NCBI RefSeq assembly: GCF_030504645.1
Contig: NZ_JAUKWQ010000013.1
Coordinates: 81,822-145,821, forward strand
Reading direction: 5' to 3'
Source of the DNA: Rhizobium oryzicola
Lineage (GTDB): Bacteria > Pseudomonadota > Alphaproteobacteria > Rhizobiales > Rhizobiaceae
Length of the DNA stretch: 64,000 nucleotides
Position numbers and translations under genes: made by a program. Within the stretch, counting starts at the first letter, position 1. Every line of letters starts with the position of its first letter. The notes beneath the pieces were generated by a model, which was not told the DNA's origin, ran no database searches, and saw only the letters and a list, made by a program, of their open reading frames with translations. This document shows positions 63,847-64,000 of the stretch, piece by piece.

Positions 63847-64000
63847 TTGGCGCGTACACTCATCAGGCCAGGGGGCCGAAGCGAACGTATTCAGATTGCT
63901 GTTCACAAGGCTGTTCGAGAACTGATGGACGAGCAGCAGGACGAGGAACTCACCGTTGCCTTGATTGCAGCGCGTGCAGAAGTACCGCCCTCAACTATCT
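63847..64000 (+). CDS. TetR-family regulator, N-terminus (3' truncated by window edge)
   Basis: 51 codons run to the window end from TTG 63847, which has GGAGG six bases upstream. The protein reads RSERIQIAVHKAVRELM, then ELTVALIAARAEVPPSTI, the TetR/AcrR helix 1 and helix-turn-helix. The use of TTG is unusual but fits the ribosome binding site and the start of the conserved RPGGRSER region. Ligand-binding part and targets lie outside the window. Confidence 0.75.
   Translation, partial: MARTLIRPGGRSERIQIAVHKAVRELMDEQQDEELTVALIAARAEVPPSTI

Larger units (their letters stand above)
58506..64000. mobile_element. Integrative element, left end (continues past the window)
   Basis: From the tRNA-fMet fragment rightwards the content changes from ordinary rhizobial genes to an integrase, unknown proteins, a truncated nuclease gene and a decayed cupin gene. 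Geometry of minus-strand tRNA insertion predicts the intact tRNA-fMet and the second att copy at the right end, beyond base 64000. No transfer or replication genes are visible in the 5.5 kb present. Part of this DNA could also be older chromosomal material. Confidence 0.7.

Overview
The window looks like a chromosomal segment of a Rhizobiaceae bacterium (Agrobacterium/Rhizobium group). The evidence is a GC-rich alphaproteobacterial codon pattern, an aerobic-type cob cluster with CobN/CobG, a uronate dehydrogenase and D-galactarolactone cycloisomerase with the active-site numbering known from Agrobacterium, a frc-type fructose ABC system, an IalB-family protein and an HWE histidine kinase. No species is claimed.

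1-9.9 kb: aerobic cobalamin (corrin ring) genes cobN(3' end)-G-H-I-J-L-E-M and cobB on +, almost all coupled by 1-4 base stop/start overlaps. cobK and a CbiD-type C1-methyltransferase gene sit in reverse orientation and fill the gaps exactly. 9.9-17.5 kb: penicillin-binding protein 1C and an 1821-residue bacterial alpha-2-macroglobulin with an intact thioester motif, a classic periplasmic defence pair. 17.6-21.4 kb: a single-domain ModE-like regulator, modABC, a palindrome upstream of modA and a cytoplasmic molybdopterin sulfite-oxidase-fold enzyme.

21.4-26.1 kb: oxidative hexuronate pathway: udh, an FCD GntR regulator, kdgD, gci, gli. Two matching 22-bp candidate operators lie before udh and kdgD. 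26.2-31.2 kb: fucU/rbsD, a ROK regulator and the frcBCA sugar ABC transporter with an intercistronic terminator. A multi-hairpin element of unknown function lies in the following 456-bp gap. 31.6-36.5 kb: a heterodimeric ABC exporter with complementary degenerate ATP sites, a small disordered protein, a group II truncated haemoglobin behind a strong hairpin, and a DUF423 membrane protein. 36.6-44.7 kb: HWE kinase, TetR regulator, gluconokinase, alpha/beta hydrolase, GntR-kduI-kduD (pectin/uronate catabolism, thematically linked to udh-kdgD), IalB-like protein and two AraC regulators.

45.1-58.0 kb: an exopolysaccharide locus: a tandem alpha/beta hydrolase with one dead and one Cys-nucleophile site, three GT4 glycosyltransferases, a Wzz/BY-kinase-like protein whose kinase half has lost its catalytic motifs, a Wzy-like polymerase, a MurJ-like flippase, a NodB-type deacetylase and a divergently placed clan-A glycoside hydrolase. 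No initiating phosphoglycosyltransferase or outer-membrane exporter is in the window.

58.46 kb to the right edge: one end of an integrative element. A 45-nt 3' fragment of an initiator tRNA-Met gene (displaced att site) is followed by a tyrosine integrase, an overlapping HTH protein of unknown function, a truncated endonuclease/exonuclease/phosphatase remnant, a multidomain ClpP-like periplasmic protein, a decayed EutQ-like cupin pseudogene and the N-terminus of a TetR regulator running off the edge. The intact tRNA-fMet and far att site should lie beyond base 64000. No CRISPR array, rRNA or complete insertion sequence was seen.
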